From Seriola aureovittata (taxonomy: Eukaryota > Chordata > Actinopteri > Carangiformes > Carangidae), in assembly GCF_021018895.1 (NCBI RefSeq), contig NC_079373.1, forward strand, positions 8,862,501 through 8,926,500: a stretch of DNA of 64,000 bases, in the 5' to 3' direction. Made by a program: the position numbers and the translations under genes. This document shows positions 49,693-62,041 of the stretch, piece by piece. Positions within the stretch are counted from its first letter, which is position 1; each line of letters opens with the position of its first letter. Under the pieces are notes generated by a model that did not search any database, was not told the DNA's origin, and was given only the letters and a program-made list of their open reading frames with translations.

Positions 49693-49696
49693 CATG
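49693..49696. repeat. target-site duplication, right (CATG)
   Basis: CATG directly after the 3' LTR, identical to the four bases before the 5' LTR. Confidence 0.9.
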
Positions 49697-52290
49697 TTAC
49701 ACACATGCATTATCTCGGGCTTAGCAATGGTAGCCATCTGCAGCCATAGCACCAGACACAGAGAGCAAGTGATGCAGTTATTACTGGGATAAGCCTGGTT
49801 TGGCAAGAAGACAGGGTTTCTGGTTGGAGTTGCCATCCAGAAGCTGGTTGATGGAGATTAGCTAAAATTAGGTTGTGGCATAGATCTGAAGCAAGATGAT
49901 AATGCGTTGACAGTTAATCATTTAGAAATATGCTGAAGAGCAGTTCATCAGAAGATGCCTAAAGAACGACACTAAATTGCCTTTTTAAAGGGTAAAATCC
50001 ACAATCTCCTCCAACACTCTGTCACTTTCTTCAGTTCTCCATCTCTTTGATTGATATTTGAAATATTTCCAAAGCTTTTCTGCTTTACTAAACAGCCTGT
50101 ACTAAAATCTGACTGAAAATCGAAAGAAAGAGGAGCTGACATGCAGCCAAGGTCATTTGCTGGACGTAATCCCCCAGTGTGGAAAGCAGCAGTTTCCCTC
50201 ATCAACTGGGGAACTGGCGATTCTTGCCCACATCTGCCTTCCCAGTGCCACACTGGAAGTATTGTAATTGCCCTTGCCTCTCGTTTTAGACCGCCTCCAG
50301 ATACGTCTGAATACCTCTAGAATCTCATTAAAATATTCTCTTAATTTCCCCTATGCATATTATCCATAAAATACTCTGAGGGATTTTCATAACTTCATGG
50401 ACACAGCACCATGGAAACAAAGTTAGCTAGTTGCAAAGTGGATGTTGTCAAGGCCTTGTGTTGAAATGCAAAAACCCACCAGAGAAGACGTCATCTCTGC
50501 TTCACTGGTAACTCCAATTATTGTGCCTATTACTGCGGCGGATCCTTGAAGTCCTCTGCTCACTGAGATGCAAAACTTCACACACGGCATGGCTATTGTG
50601 CAGGAGAGACAGAGTCATCCCTTGGCCTGTTTTCTTCACTGATTCAGTGTTATTTCTTTATTCTTTCCAAAACAAAGTGGATAACAGATGCAGCACCAAG
50701 CCAAGCCAACCATGAAGCGTCCTGGCTCCCATCAGAGGTGATGATTAAGCAACACAGATTCAACACAGATCAGCAGGCTCAGATCACAGCAGCAAACAAC
50801 ATCACTCAGAATTCAAAATGCAGTGTATTAGTTACAATTAAAAAAAAACCTCAGTTTTTACAGTTCTGTTTATCTTTTTATGACTTTCTCAAAGACACAT
50901 CATTTTCTGATGTGTGTTCTATCACTTGTGTCTGCCAGTTTTTTTCAAATGTGGCAATCATATTTTGAAATTAAACTCTTCATATCGTATCTCAATATCA
51001 GTCGCTCGCTCCAGAACTAATTAAGTGCTAATGAGCTGGGGGTGTTTGCTGCGGTTAAATGTGAGGTTTAATTGAGTAGCAGCCACCCTGAGGATAGAAC
51101 AGTTGTTACATAACAACAAAGATGGGAGAACAACAGTACCTGTCAAAACCTCCTCGAGATGCTTTCCAGACGTGGACTGGAGAGACATATCTATATTCCA
51201 GAGTCTGGAGGTTTGGCCAAAGGTGCAAGAGAAATCCAATTACTGATGTGATTACTGCTAGGGGACGAGTTCATGAGTCAGATCTGTTTACATCGGAGGA
51301 GGATGCATTTCCTCTCTCAGCATGCTGTTTCATTACATTATGACTTCTCTATATTGAGTGGGAGCAGCCTTTACTGGCTGCCTAACCATGTTAACTCACA
51401 GGGGGGCAAAAGCCTGACATGAATCCACTAAATACAGCACAGTGACAACACGTGGAGCACCTGTGCTTCAGTCGGTAACATGGTGGATATACAGGGACCA
51501 TTATTCATGTGAATCCTTTATTACTCACTATATTTATGAATAATTTGTACTTAATTTGTACTGTTAGCATCACTTGTATCACAAACGAAAGCATTATGCT
51601 AAATAAAATGTTGTAAAAGAGGTTGTAATGAAGATAATCCTTTCTGTTAACAAGTTTAAGCTTACATCTGTGTTTTTACGGTGCCGTTCACTTAGCGACG
51701 CTCTTCATTTAACCCTGAGAATGTGTTTTTAAAGAGCACATCTCAGGGTTTAATCATTCCTCACTTCAGTGTCAGAGTGTGAATTTGCTCTGAAAGACAC
51801 CACTGGACCAAATGAAAAAGGAGAAAACATGTGAGGCCAACATTGAAAGTTAAAGTCATCAACATCAGTGCCTGAATAAAAAGAAGTTGGTGCATAGACA
51901 GCTTACAGTATTAATTCTAAACCATAGAAAATGTGGGAAGACCTGTCTTGCAGTTTGAAAGAAATAAACTGTCCCTAAGCCTCAAACATGAAAATGTGTC
52001 TCTCAAAAGCTTTGATGCACTGGAAACTCCTTGATAATTTGTTATGGGGTTCATATACGAGCAGGTCTTCTCCTTTACATAGTTGTGACAATACATCCTG
52101 TCTTTCAGTGGAAGCTGCATAAGGAATCATTAAAAATAGAGAATACAGATCAAAGGCATTTGTGGACAGTAAAGTCCTCATCACGATGTGCAATGCTCTT
52201 TTCCTCACTCACTTAAGTTACTGTGGAACAGTCTGGCTCCCAACACTTTAGGGTTAGACCAGATTCAACAAGTGATCAGAGGACCTTCCC

Positions 52291-52318
52291 CCAGCAGGTC
52301 AGGAGCCTGACCTGCTGG
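52291..52318. repeat. perfect 13-bp-arm palindrome
   Basis: CCAGCAGGTCAGG and CCTGACCTGCTGG are exact inverted repeats separated by AG. The following CAGGCTCCTG also pairs with part of the centre, so two alternative hairpins overlap. There is no T run after it and no gene nearby to link it to. Confidence 0.85.
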
Positions 52319-52414
52319 GCCAGGCTCCTGAAGATCCATTAAAGATTTACGAACAGCTGGTATTTACAACGAAGTGGACAGAGTTAAAGTAACTGTACTG
52401 ATCTTGTCACATTG

Positions 52415-52434
52415 CCCCCCCCCCCCCCCCCCCC
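52415..52434. repeat. C20 homopolymer
   Basis: Twenty consecutive C bases on the plus strand. Confidence 0.95.
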
Positions 52435-54283
52435 TACTTACAAGGTCAGCAGCAATTATTATTATTGACCTTCATAATTATCCGTGTGTTTTTGCTTGAT
52501 TGTAATTCTCATGTCTCTGTGAGGCACTTCGGTCATCATGTGCTGTTTTTAAATGTGCTCTGTAAACAAAGTGAAACAGGAACAAACTACAGTCTACGAG
52601 CTTTCTGATGGAAACTGAAATGTGGGCATCACGATATTTGATCAACAGACTACACTATTAGATTTCCTGGAAATGGTATTGATTACAGCTGGATACAGGT
52701 GCAGGAAAAAACAGTGGGTAGAGAGAAGACCAGGGATTTATCTGCTTTATCTGATTATCTAAGTACTTTATTGTCAAAAAAACTGGCACCAAATCATGGA
52801 ACAACAGCTTCTTCTTTTTCTGTTATAAACCTACAATTTACTGCTTCTTTGCTTTTGCAGACTACAGAACAGACCACTGATCATATAATAATTTCTAAAG
52901 CTCAGAACCTTAATGGATTGAGGCATTAGAAGAAATCAAGGCTCTTCATCAAGCAATGACAGAGTTATTCTCAGTTAGCTGATATTCAGGATGTCATTTT
53001 TTACTGGCTTAACAATCAAACTGACATGTTTATTATTTGTTAATTCTGAAAGATATTTTTCTTTCAGTCATGTCCACTTACCTCTTTTATTTGCTTTGTA
53101 TTGCTGTCGAATGGCCTACATCTGTTGTTTCCACCAAAGACCACTGGTGATGTTGTATGTTGTGTCCTTTGCCTTCTGCGGCCATCGCTGTGTTTTCATG
53201 CGTGTAAGCAGTTGGTAGAGAGCTGTGTCAGTGTAAGGTGTTTACGCTGGAGGGAAATGTGATCCATCACTGGCGAGGGCTTTTACCCAGGTGTCTGAGC
53301 ACAGCCTTGCACAGTCATCTCATCTCACCTTCCTCTCTTTTATGACAGCTCAGGGATGGGCCTTAAAATTACCCTCACCTGAAAAATACAACCTTTACAC
53401 ACACAGGAAAAAAAAAAAAAAAAGACTTATATTTGAGTTAGAAGGAAGAGAGAAGCTGACTGTTCCATAAGTGCCTGCAGTGGTGATTTTCTATATCAGA
53501 ATTTGTCGCTAATCAAGCCACGCACCTTAGAAATTGAGGTGAGGGTGCATATCAGTCCAGATCTCTGTTGGAATAATTATGCAGTTGTGAGTACAAGTTA
53601 GCAACTTAATATCCGCGCGTCCCTTTCTTCCTGAGATGATCCACAGCAGCTTTCCTCAGATCACAATCAGCTAATCTTCATATAATTAGGAGGCAAGATG
53701 CGGTGAGGCTCGGTGATGGGTTTTTAATTACATACACTCTCAAACAGTCTTTATACACGACCAACAGGAGAACAGTGGAATTATATTAATCTGGTTAATA
53801 TCTGTGTCCATTTTACCTCAGGTCCTCTGGGGCCAGTTATACAGTACTTGACCAGGTTAGGCATGGAAATGAACATCTGCAGTGCATTCTTTTTTTTTTT
53901 TTTTTTTAAAGACCTAACACAGGATAATTTTCAGCTATGACTAATCAATAAGCAGCAGTCTCTTTTAAGTCAGTCTTTCAGCTAAAGCCTGAATGATTTC
54001 AACAAATATTACAGTAAAGCAGAGTGGGGACTGAAACACAGCACTTCAAGGTAGAAAGGGTGAAAGAGGCTTTGGAGAAGAGGCATCAAAGGGAAAGAGG
54101 GCACACTGAAGACAGCAGAAAATGTGCATAGCCAGTGGGGAATCCATAAAACCAAACAATCAAGCAGAAAATGATAAAAGCATTTGAAACAACTGAAGTA
54201 CAATACTATGAGGCTAAAATAATACATAAAAGTACATCTGTATGACAGCGAGGCTTCACCTGGATATTTATTAAAAAATTATA

Positions 54284-54284
<1 letters not shown>

Positions 54285-54374
<90 letters not shown>

Positions 54375-54384
54375 CATATATATA

Positions 54385-54468
<84 letters not shown>

Positions 54469-54469
54469 T
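54285..54469. repeat. compound (TA)n/(CATA)n/(CA)n array
   Basis: About 185 bp of nearly pure alternating pyrimidine-purine: two long TA arrays separated by a CATA array (about 54,384-54,412), ending in a short CA run. It is largely self-complementary and able to extrude cruciforms. The Tyr/Ile-repeat frames on the minus strand are artefacts of it. Confidence 0.95.
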
Positions 54470-55008
54470 TTTCTAGATGTATTAGAATTAAATATGCAAC
54501 TTGCTTACTTTTTTTTTATTGCGATTTTGTACAAGATACTGACTTGTCTTCGTGTGTAAAATCAAAATATAACATGCATTTACAAACAACATACTGTATG
54601 TAACACAGTAATGCTCGAAGTGGGCCCTCATGCACCGATGTTACTATTATCAATACACAATTACATAGCTGACCAGTCACTGCATTCTTATATGTGCAAA
54701 TTTTAGTCATTGCAACAGAAATGTCAGATTGACCTTGATTAGACTATTTTTTTTTAAAAATAGGATTTTTTTTCTCATCTTTTCTTTTTATAATGTTACA
54801 TATTGGCAGCTCAGTTGAACAAATATTTACATTTTTTCTATAACACGTATATCCCATCTACATATTTTTCTGTGAAAGTACAAACACAGGTTTATGAGGA
54901 TATATTGGTTGTCATAACAAATCTTTCTAAGGACAGCGAATGGTTAAAAAGTGCTCACTTGGGAAAAACAGTCACTGGTTACTGTATAACTTAACAGTAT
55001 TCGCCTTT

Positions 55009-55335
55009 TTAAAGGAGTAGTTCTGCATTTAAGAAAATATGCTTGTTTCTTAAATATGCTGCTTTCTTGCTGCAAGTTAGATGACAGATTAGATTGACAC
55101 TGGTCTCATTTCTGTATACTGGAGCTGGCAGCTGGTTAGGTTAGCTTAGCATGACAGGAAACGGGGAAACAGCTTGCTAGGAAGATATTGTTATTTGGAC
55201 AGAACCAGCAAGCTGTTTCCCCCGGCTTCCATACTTTGTGCTAAGCTAAGCTAATAGGCCGCTAGCAGCAGCTTCCAACTCGTGACAAAGAAGTGAATAA
55301 GTGCATTGGCCCTAAATGTCAAGCTATTCCTTTAA
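55009..55335. repeat. TTAA-flanked MITE
   Basis: TTAAAGGAGTAGTTC at the left and AAGCTATTCCTTTAA at the right are imperfect inverted repeats, and the whole 327-bp unit lies between TTAA tetramers. The interior has 'aagttagatgacagattaga', 'gctggttaggttagcttagc' and 'tgtgctaagctaagctaa', shared with 4,541-5,034. TTAA at both ends is the target signature of piggyBac-type transposases, but no transposase is present and the link is inference. It may lie within the pnpla8 3' UTR. Confidence 0.7.
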
Positions 55336-55735
55336 TCATGCAAGCTGCATTTGCTTGCGAGGCTGACAGTGTATCCCTCTACAGGGAGTTCCCAAATCCA
55401 CACATCATTTGACACATCTTCTTTGAAAGCAACAGTGCTAAGTCGAGAGCTGCCAGCCACAGTGGCAAACAGATGCTTGTTTGCTGCCAAAACTGTAACA
55501 CATTAACACTAAAATTACTGTCAAAGTCTGAAGTGTGAGTGAGGACGAAGGTAGTGTTTGGCATGATGGAAAATTGTTGGAAATTACCTACTTGTGGATT
55601 TACACAAGGTTCTTCAAAGCTACAGGTCAAGAAGTCAACACCTATGACATACTAATCATGTTAACATGACATATTCTGGGAAATTTTGAATAAATGAGGA
55701 GTTTGAATGTGAGGTAAAGGTGGCTTGTGTGGGAT

Positions 55736-56013
55736 CTACAGCTTAGAGGAGTGAAAGGACAGACCATTATACATGTCTGCCCTCAGCCGGGCCCACTCTG
55801 CCATCCTCTGGACGGAGCTTTTCTCTCGGGTGAGAATGCCAGTGACCTTCCTCAGCTTCTCCTCGTTCCTCTCCAGGTAGCGGATGCCCTCAGCCTGCAG
55901 CAGGTTGAGCTTTTCATGTCGGTTTTCATCCATGGAGATATCTTCACTCATGTAGGGGTTGAAGCGGAAATAAGTGTCGGGAGGGAGGAAGGCGGCGAGC
56001 ATAGCGTGAACCT
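55736..56013 (-). CDS. pnpla8: pnpla8 last coding exon (iPLA2-gamma C terminus)
   Basis: This minus-strand exon encodes the C-terminal 91 residues of patatin-like phospholipase domain-containing protein 8, a calcium-independent phospholipase A2 of mitochondria, ER and peroxisomes. Segments PPDTYFRFNP, RHEKLNLLQAEG and YLERNEEKLRKV match what I recall of vertebrate PNPLA8, and the chain ends SSKL followed by TAG. The final SKL is a type 1 peroxisomal targeting signal, as in the mammalian protein. The exon starts with a CTGCAG|AG acceptor at 56,013. Its first two bases complete the codon begun by the upstream exon, restoring T-D-T-E-E-V-H. The 3' UTR continues below 55,736. No disruption is seen, so the gene looks functional. 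Confidence 0.95.
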
Positions 56014-58198
56014 CTGCAGGGAGCAAGAGAGGTGAGAGTGAGGCCACAGATGACACAAAAGCATAAACACATAATCAACTTTCCAATTTGTACAAACATT
56101 CAAATATTGTGTTAAGAGTGAATAGGGCACGCAGAGTCAAAACTTGATGGCGAACGCTGTGACAGCATTACTTGTGTTCCAGAGTAAGCGCTTCGGGCTG
56201 AAAGTGTGAGGTAATACCAAGTGAAAATATCTGGCTTGTCTGTCATGGCTGTTTTCATCCGTTTCATCTGAGAGGTTTAAAATCAACAACATTCAAATGC
56301 AAACAAACAGGCAGCTGCTAACAGTAATGGGGTGAATATGGGGCGACTATGATTTTTTTTTCTGGATATGTTCCCACATTACAAGAGTGCAAATACTGGA
56401 CAAAAAGTCAGAACATGGAGTCAGTGGAAACTGGCTGTCTTTGAGGGTATGGAGCAAAACTCTACAGGGAACAATTTATCTGAAGGTTATTCGTAGTGTT
56501 TTATCAACTTTCTTATTTTTTGTATTTTTATGATCAGTCAATGTGCTGTACTCACATTTTGAATTATATATAAAAAATATATTATTACTGTATATACAAC
56601 GATATAAATACTGAGACATGACAAACTTACTTATCGAATAGACAACACGTGGTTAAATCCAGAGATGAAATATGTTTCTCTATTCTATTATAATTTACTC
56701 TGTTTGCAGTCAATCACAGACAGTTCAGTCCTGATCTTATTAACTACCAGTGTGCTGCTTAAGACTTATCAGCTGAACAAGTTGGGTATTGGGGTGTTAT
56801 TTAATAAATATCAAACAGCCTCTCATTCAATGTCGGCAGACGTACAAAATCATCACATCACAGGATCTGATGAATCTCAGTTTTTTACAAGCTAGAGGAA
56901 AAAAAAAAATCAATTTACATAGTGACCAGGTAGGTAACCTTCCCAGTACTGCCAGGTAATAAAAAACAAATGATAATGGTCAGTAATTACTGTATTTCAG
57001 GGTAATCTATTGTAAATTCATATCAAGATCAATATCTGCAGCATGGTTCGAAAAGCCCATCTCTATAGATGTAAAGTCTGTGCTGAGGTTCACAATGAAT
57101 CAATGGCTTCCAAAAGCCTACAAGGGCTCGAAACTAGAAACTCGAAATACTATTTCTATAGGTGGTGGTCTCACAACCACTGAAGTGGTCTCACATACCC
57201 ACACAGCTCCACCTAATCTATGCTCCACCAAACATGACTAAGTGAAATTGGGAGCAAGTTACCAGATACATCCATAAGAGGGTTTGTTTACATCGAAAAG
57301 CCCATTAGATCAGCCTTATCTGTCCATAACAACAAACAAGCTCTACTGATACACTTCAAACAAAGTAGGAGGCTGGGACAGGAGGGGAGCTTTTGAAAAA
57401 GAGGAAAATATGTGATAAACATTCTTACTAATCTGCCGTTTTCTAAATAACAAAGCCCATTGGAAAGCTGGCGAGAGCTTAATCCCAAATACAACAGGAG
57501 GAAGTGCAGAGAAGCATCTAGGTCACACACTGCACCACAGCAGCAGCAACAGGGAGGGGACCGAGCCAAATTTAGGCACAGTGGAGGTGCCCGTGTCCGG
57601 AGGTGATAAGGAGACAGAAGAGGTTGCCCCCACAGTGGGCACAATGGGACGCATCCAGAACAAAGTCGAACCTGCAGTGCAGTATTTTCTGCACTGATGA
57701 CATCAAAACTCAATTCATTCCCTTACAAAATAACACAGAAACATGGAGCATAATTTATCTGTTTGCAATTCTAATTATAGAAAGAGCAGATTATAAGAGC
57801 AGACAAAATAATATAAACATAACTAAATCAATAATGCCAACAATACCAGAGGGTTGGATTAGATTAGATACCATCTATTTACAACCATCCATCAGTATAC
57901 TGTGTGGTTCATCCCTGTTGACGAGTTTAATGTTTTGACCAGTTTTCCTCTTCGTTGATGCCTCTCGTCTGTGTTTGACTGTGTTTGCCATGTGATGTCA
58001 TGACTTTTCTTTCACATTACATGATAAGAGGTTTCAATTTCAACAAAAATAATGAGACATTTTTTGACACTGTGCCTGTGGTCTTGTGATGCTTTAAAAA
58101 CCTGTATGTATAATAATGTGTGCCAGACCTCTTTCATAGTTAATCATATCAAATCGACCTTACATGATCCATTTTTGCAGATCTGTTTATACTTGTGA

Positions 58199-58607
58199 TT
58201 AAAGGGACACTCCATATATTTATCATTTCACTTCTACCATGACGTTGCAGGACTCACAAGGCAATATCCTGACTTTTAGACCCTAGTGTGAGTCAAGCTC
58301 TAAACATTATTGGAACCTACATCTATCAATGCAGCCAATGGCATGTTTTGCTATACCCTCTCTACTTGGTATCCATAAATTTCAAACTCCACTCCAGTTT
58401 GTAATGCAGGCTTTCTACTATACATTTGCAGTCTTCAAGCCCAGGCCAAGATAACCCTGATAACATATTCAGGGTTATTCTCTCAAATGTTAGAAAGCTC
58501 GCTTTAGAGCCAGAGAATCCATTGTCCAACTGTTTTTATAGCTCGTTAGTACTCTTGTGACAGGTACACTGACATTTATATGTAAAATCACTACAGTGCC
58601 CCTTTAA
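58199..58607. repeat. TTAA-flanked MITE in pnpla8 intron
   Basis: Left end TTAAAGGGACACTCC and right end CAGTGCCCCTTTAA are inverted repeats (AGGG-CACT), with TTAA at both outer edges. 409 bp, non-coding. The interior includes 'gttgcaggactcacaaggc' and 'aaccctgataacatattcag'. Its interior differs from the 55,009 element although the end architecture is alike. Confidence 0.7.
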
Positions 58608-58784
58608 GTTACATTATTTTGTCTACCCACGGTAGAGCTACGCTAGACTAGATTTTATAATTGTTAAACGATGCATTATGTGTTTTCAAAAGGCAGACAA
58701 TAAAGAGGTAACCAAGATACAATAAGGACTAACTCAGATGGACATTTACGGTCTGAAACTCTAAATTACATAATGCACCTTTAA
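58604..58784. repeat. second TTAA-bounded repeat next to pnpla8 exon
   Basis: It shares the TTAA at 58,604 with the preceding MITE and ends at TTAA 58,781-58,784. Its ends 'ttacattattttg' and 'aaattacataatgcacctttaa' are partly inverted (cattat/ataatg). Its right edge is only 24 bp from the splice donor end of the neighbouring pnpla8 exon. Weak evidence for a separate element; it could be an extension of the first. Confidence 0.4.
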
Positions 58785-58808
58785 GGTTTTGCAGCAACTG
58801 TCACTTAC

Positions 58809-59004
58809 CCTCAGTGTCTGTGGCGCTGCTGATGACATTGGTGAGTTTGGTTTTGAGGCTCGTGTAGGTGGTGCTGCTCTTGCCCGGGTTTTCAAATCGG
58901 CCTGTGCCAAGGGAGACCACACACTCCAAGGGCGTGTTAGGCCACAAACACTTACACTCATGGATAGCCAGGGCTGTGGGGTTGTTAATCAGCAGACCTC
59001 CATC
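58809..59004 (-). CDS. pnpla8: pnpla8 penultimate coding exon (catalytic D-G-G)
   Basis: The 196-bp minus-strand exon encodes D-G-G-L-L-I-N-N-P, then H-E-C-K-C-L-W-P, S-L-G-T-G-R and T-Y-T-S-L-K-T-K-L. These correspond to the end of the patatin domain of PNPLA8. The first codon is the Asp of the D-G-G motif, the aspartate of the patatin Ser-Asp catalytic dyad; the Ser (G-x-S-x-G) would lie in an upstream exon outside the window. A GTGCACAG acceptor precedes 59,004 and GTAAGTGA follows 58,809. The exon starts in phase 0 and ends in phase 1, matching the last exon. The protein cleaves fatty acyl chains from phospholipids in mitochondrial and peroxisomal membranes. Confidence 0.95.
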
Positions 59005-60084
59005 CTGTGCACAAAACAGAAGAAGGGCCATGTTAGAGACTCCATTTACAGGCTTTGAATGGTGTTTTATGCCAAGACCACAGTCTTGGTGAAACCAATT
59101 AATTGGCATTTGTAACCTAAAACCTTTCATGGATTTTAACAGTCAATAGATGAAATTTTTAAAGAACATCTGATGAAACAAAAACAACAGATCAATGTGT
59201 AGTTCAAAAGCTACGTGTAAGTCTACAAAGCACAGAGTTAAATTGTTGTTTTTTTTTTCTCCTTCCCTCACAGTTTCAGTCAGACTGGCTTTGATATCAA
59301 ACAACCGCCCAGGAGTGCTTTTGCTTTGGATCCATAGTCTACCCAAGGCAATGGGGGAGTAACTGGAGAGGCTGTGGGGATTGTTGAATAGGCATGAGGC
59401 TGAGGGGCCGCAGGGCTGTGGGCTGGCAGCAGGATCAAACACATAGGGGCTAGTCCTCATTAAAGAGGCCAGGCTGGGGGGGTGGGAGCTGCAGGGCCCC
59501 AGGGGTCTAGGGACACTCTAGGGGGAAGAGTGCTTGTTTATGTGACTGTGTGCGCATGTTTGATCGAAAGCTCATGCCTGCATAGTGTCAATGCATATAA
59601 TAATGTGGGTACGTGATTCTGGCAGCGTGTGTCACATGGATCCTACACACTGAGGGTTGGGGAGGGGACACATCCCATCTTTCCAAGGCAGTCCAGCAGT
59701 GCCGCAGCCTGACGACAATTCTGTACAAATCTGTGAGAGCAGTGTGCTGGAGAATATGAGGGCTGCCTACAAAGGCAAAGGTCTGCTAATCATCAGGGGA
59801 GATGGACTGAAAAATTGTATCATCAATCCAAAGACCAGGAAAATAAAATTGGAAAGGAACCTGACAGTGGTAGTTAGACCGGGGGCAACACGTCAACTAA
59901 TAGCTCCAGTGATAGCAAGTGCTTTGTGAATGACTTGTCAGTAGTATTGTAGTTTTCAATGAAAACTACGAGTTACTATGAAATTACAGAAAATTCAGCA
60001 AAGCAAGCCACGAAAGAGAAATAGTTCAACATTAGATAAAAGTGAAACAAGACACTCAGATCCTCATTATATACATAATAACAA

Positions 60085-60795
60085 TTCTAACATGCTTATT
60101 TTTAGTAGGTATAATGTTTACCATGTTCACAATGTCACATCGACACAAAGTGTAGTTGGAGCTGATGGAGACCTCATTCGTTTTTCAGGAATTCAGTCAA
60201 AAACCAAAGCATTAGAGCAGCAACGATTAGTTGATCAATCAACAGAAAATGAATCGGCAACTATATTGATAACTGATTAATCATTTTGCGTCTTTTATCA
60301 AGAAAGAAATCCAACATTCTCAACATTGTCTGGTTTCCTTAATCTTCTATGATAAACTGAACATGTTAGGGTTTTGGGCTGCTGGTCGGACAAACTTGAA
60401 AACAGGTAGCCTGGGCTTTAGGAATTTGTGATGGGCATTTTTCCCCATTTTCTAACATTTTACAGACAAATTAGTTTGAGAAAATGATTGACAGATTAAT
60501 CAACAATATAAATAATGGTTGGTTACAGGCCTATGTTGGATACTACTAGATGACAACTTAAGGTGTCTGTCCCAAATTGTGTGCTAATCCATTTAGTAGA
60601 TGTTGGGATATTATTCTGAATGAGTGACAACCTTGACCTACTGTTGGTGCCAGGGTCAAGAAAGTCACTAGAATACATTCCCTGGAGACAATGAATGTCT
60701 GTATGGATTTTCACAGCAATCCATCCAATAGTTGTTGAGATGTTTCAGTCTGAATAAAGTGATGAATGGACTGACAGCCTAACAATGTCATCCAT
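60085..60795 (+). repeat. 'tgctaacatgct' family repeat, split by a nested insertion
   Basis: The left part has 'ataatgtttaccatgttcac' and 'gtcaaaaaccaaagcatta'. The right part resumes with 'acaatgaatgtctgtatgg', 'caatccatccaatagttgttg' and 'agatgtttcagtctga'. About 320 bp of foreign repeat (60,213-60,532) sits between them. Confidence 0.65.
60213..60532 (-). repeat. 'CGATTAATC' repeat nested in an older repeat
   Basis: It begins 'gcagcaacgattagttgatc' and contains 'attgataactgattaatc' and 'gtctggtttccttaatcttc'. It then has 'tgataaactgaacat' and ends 'attgacagattaatcaac' and 'aataatggttggttac'. Relative to the copies at 37,608-39,962 it is in reverse orientation. Confidence 0.65.
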
Positions 60796-62014
60796 GCTGC
60801 TTATGAAATGTGAAAAAGTACAAATCTCTGGTCCCTCTGAATCAAACTGTCAGATAGAGGAACTTTCTGTGATTAGTAAAAAGTAATCTGTTATGATAAT
60901 GTAATATATGAATCATTTAATATGTCATACTAGGTTATTAAAGAGAATCTCTTGTGAGAGCCAGAGCCTAAGAGAGCACCCATCTCACTAGCTGAGATGG
61001 ACAAAGAGGGTTTCACTCTGCCACAAAGCATGGAAGAACTGCTGAGGTAGCCATTTGTCCAAAGCACGTCATTATGCACCAGTAGGATGTCTGGCAGACC
61101 AAGAAATGAATCACAGCAAAGGGAGAAAATGCCTGGATTGGAGTTACTCTTAATGGAGACTTAGAGGGACTTGCACTGCAGAGAGCACCAGACGAACCCA
61201 GCTGGAAACAAAAAAAACTAAGCAGTTTTCTTATCACTCACACCACTGTGAGTGGCTCCTTTTTCTGAACTCTGGAAATTATGGCAACAGTCTGTGTCTG
61301 GTTATGGGCTCTTTGTGCCGATAGCTGGGGGCAAGTTTCACAGGCACAGTGGCCGGCCTTGCACGCGGAGCCAAGGCATGTAACATTAGAAGCCAATTGA
61401 ACAATGCTCCTGTGAGTTGGGAGTTGAATACTATAACTTGTCTCCATTTCAGTGCACCTGCTTGAGCAATTCAGAGCTGGTGAATATATTTGTGGCCACT
61501 GTGGAAAGTCTGGTTTCTTGTCAGTGAGGTTTGCGGTGCCACTGGAAGAATGGTAGGATCTCTCTGTGTGTGGTGCTCATAACTTTTTGAAGAATCAATT
61601 ATTTAGAAGATAATTTGCACCCGTCATCTTCTTCCACAGCTGTCAACACCAAACAAGCCTCCTCAACAGAGAAGGTACCATGCTCAAAATACAGTGAGAA
61701 CAGTTTGGCAGATGCTGAAGCCGCAGTGGCAGAGCCTGGGCTCTTAAAAGCCACTTTTCAGTGAGCTATCCATACTTGGTTCACTGCCACATTCTCACAC
61801 AAGGGTTGCTTGAGGCCGGGGCATATTTGAATGAGGATTTAACTTAGAAACAATGATCTACTTTGGACAAACTGCAAAAGGAGCTTTGCATACAAAACGG
61901 CCAAACTCAGGCTGCCTGTCAAACACTCAGTATGACGCAAGGCAAAGGTCACTTCCATTTATAAGGATTTAAAGCTGTAATGCTGCCTGTATTTACAATG
62001 ACTCAATCCAACTG

Positions 62015-62041
62015 CAAAAAAAAAAAAAAAAAAAAAAAAAA
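62015..62041. repeat. A27 homopolymer
   Basis: About 27 consecutive A bases on the plus strand. It could be the tail of a retroposed sequence lying to its left, but no such element was recognised there. Confidence 0.85.

Larger units (their letters stand above)
49697..55008. other. intergenic stretch downstream of pnpla8
   Basis: No exon recognised. It contains a hairpin at 51,711-51,752, a strong palindrome at 52,291-52,318, a C20 run at 52,415, poly-A and poly-T runs near 53,408 and 53,890, and the TA/CATA array at 54,285. Part of the pnpla8 3' UTR probably lies at the right end. A minus-strand AATAAA occurs at 54,525-54,530, about 1.2 kb past the stop, but whether it is used is unknown. 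Confidence 0.5.
56014..58808 (-). other. pnpla8 last intron
   Basis: Bounded by donor G|GTAAGTGA at 58,808 and acceptor CTGCAG at 56,014 on the minus strand. The 2.8-kb intron contains the TTAA-flanked MITEs at 58,199-58,784. The open frames inside it (for example 57,288-57,713) have no recognisable domain. Confidence 0.85.

Noticed and set aside
52130..52330. Possible LINE reverse-transcriptase remnant (a short 'ALFLTHLSYCGTVW'-like translation)
   Set aside because: Only one short segment resembles the family and the following codons hit stops; not enough to call without a translated search.
54206..54467. Tyr-Ile repeat frames on the minus strand
   Set aside because: Direct translation of the TA/CATA array.
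59657..59929. 90-codon plus-strand frame in the pnpla8 intron
   Set aside because: No homology recognised; antisense to the host gene and no splice or promoter signals tied to it.
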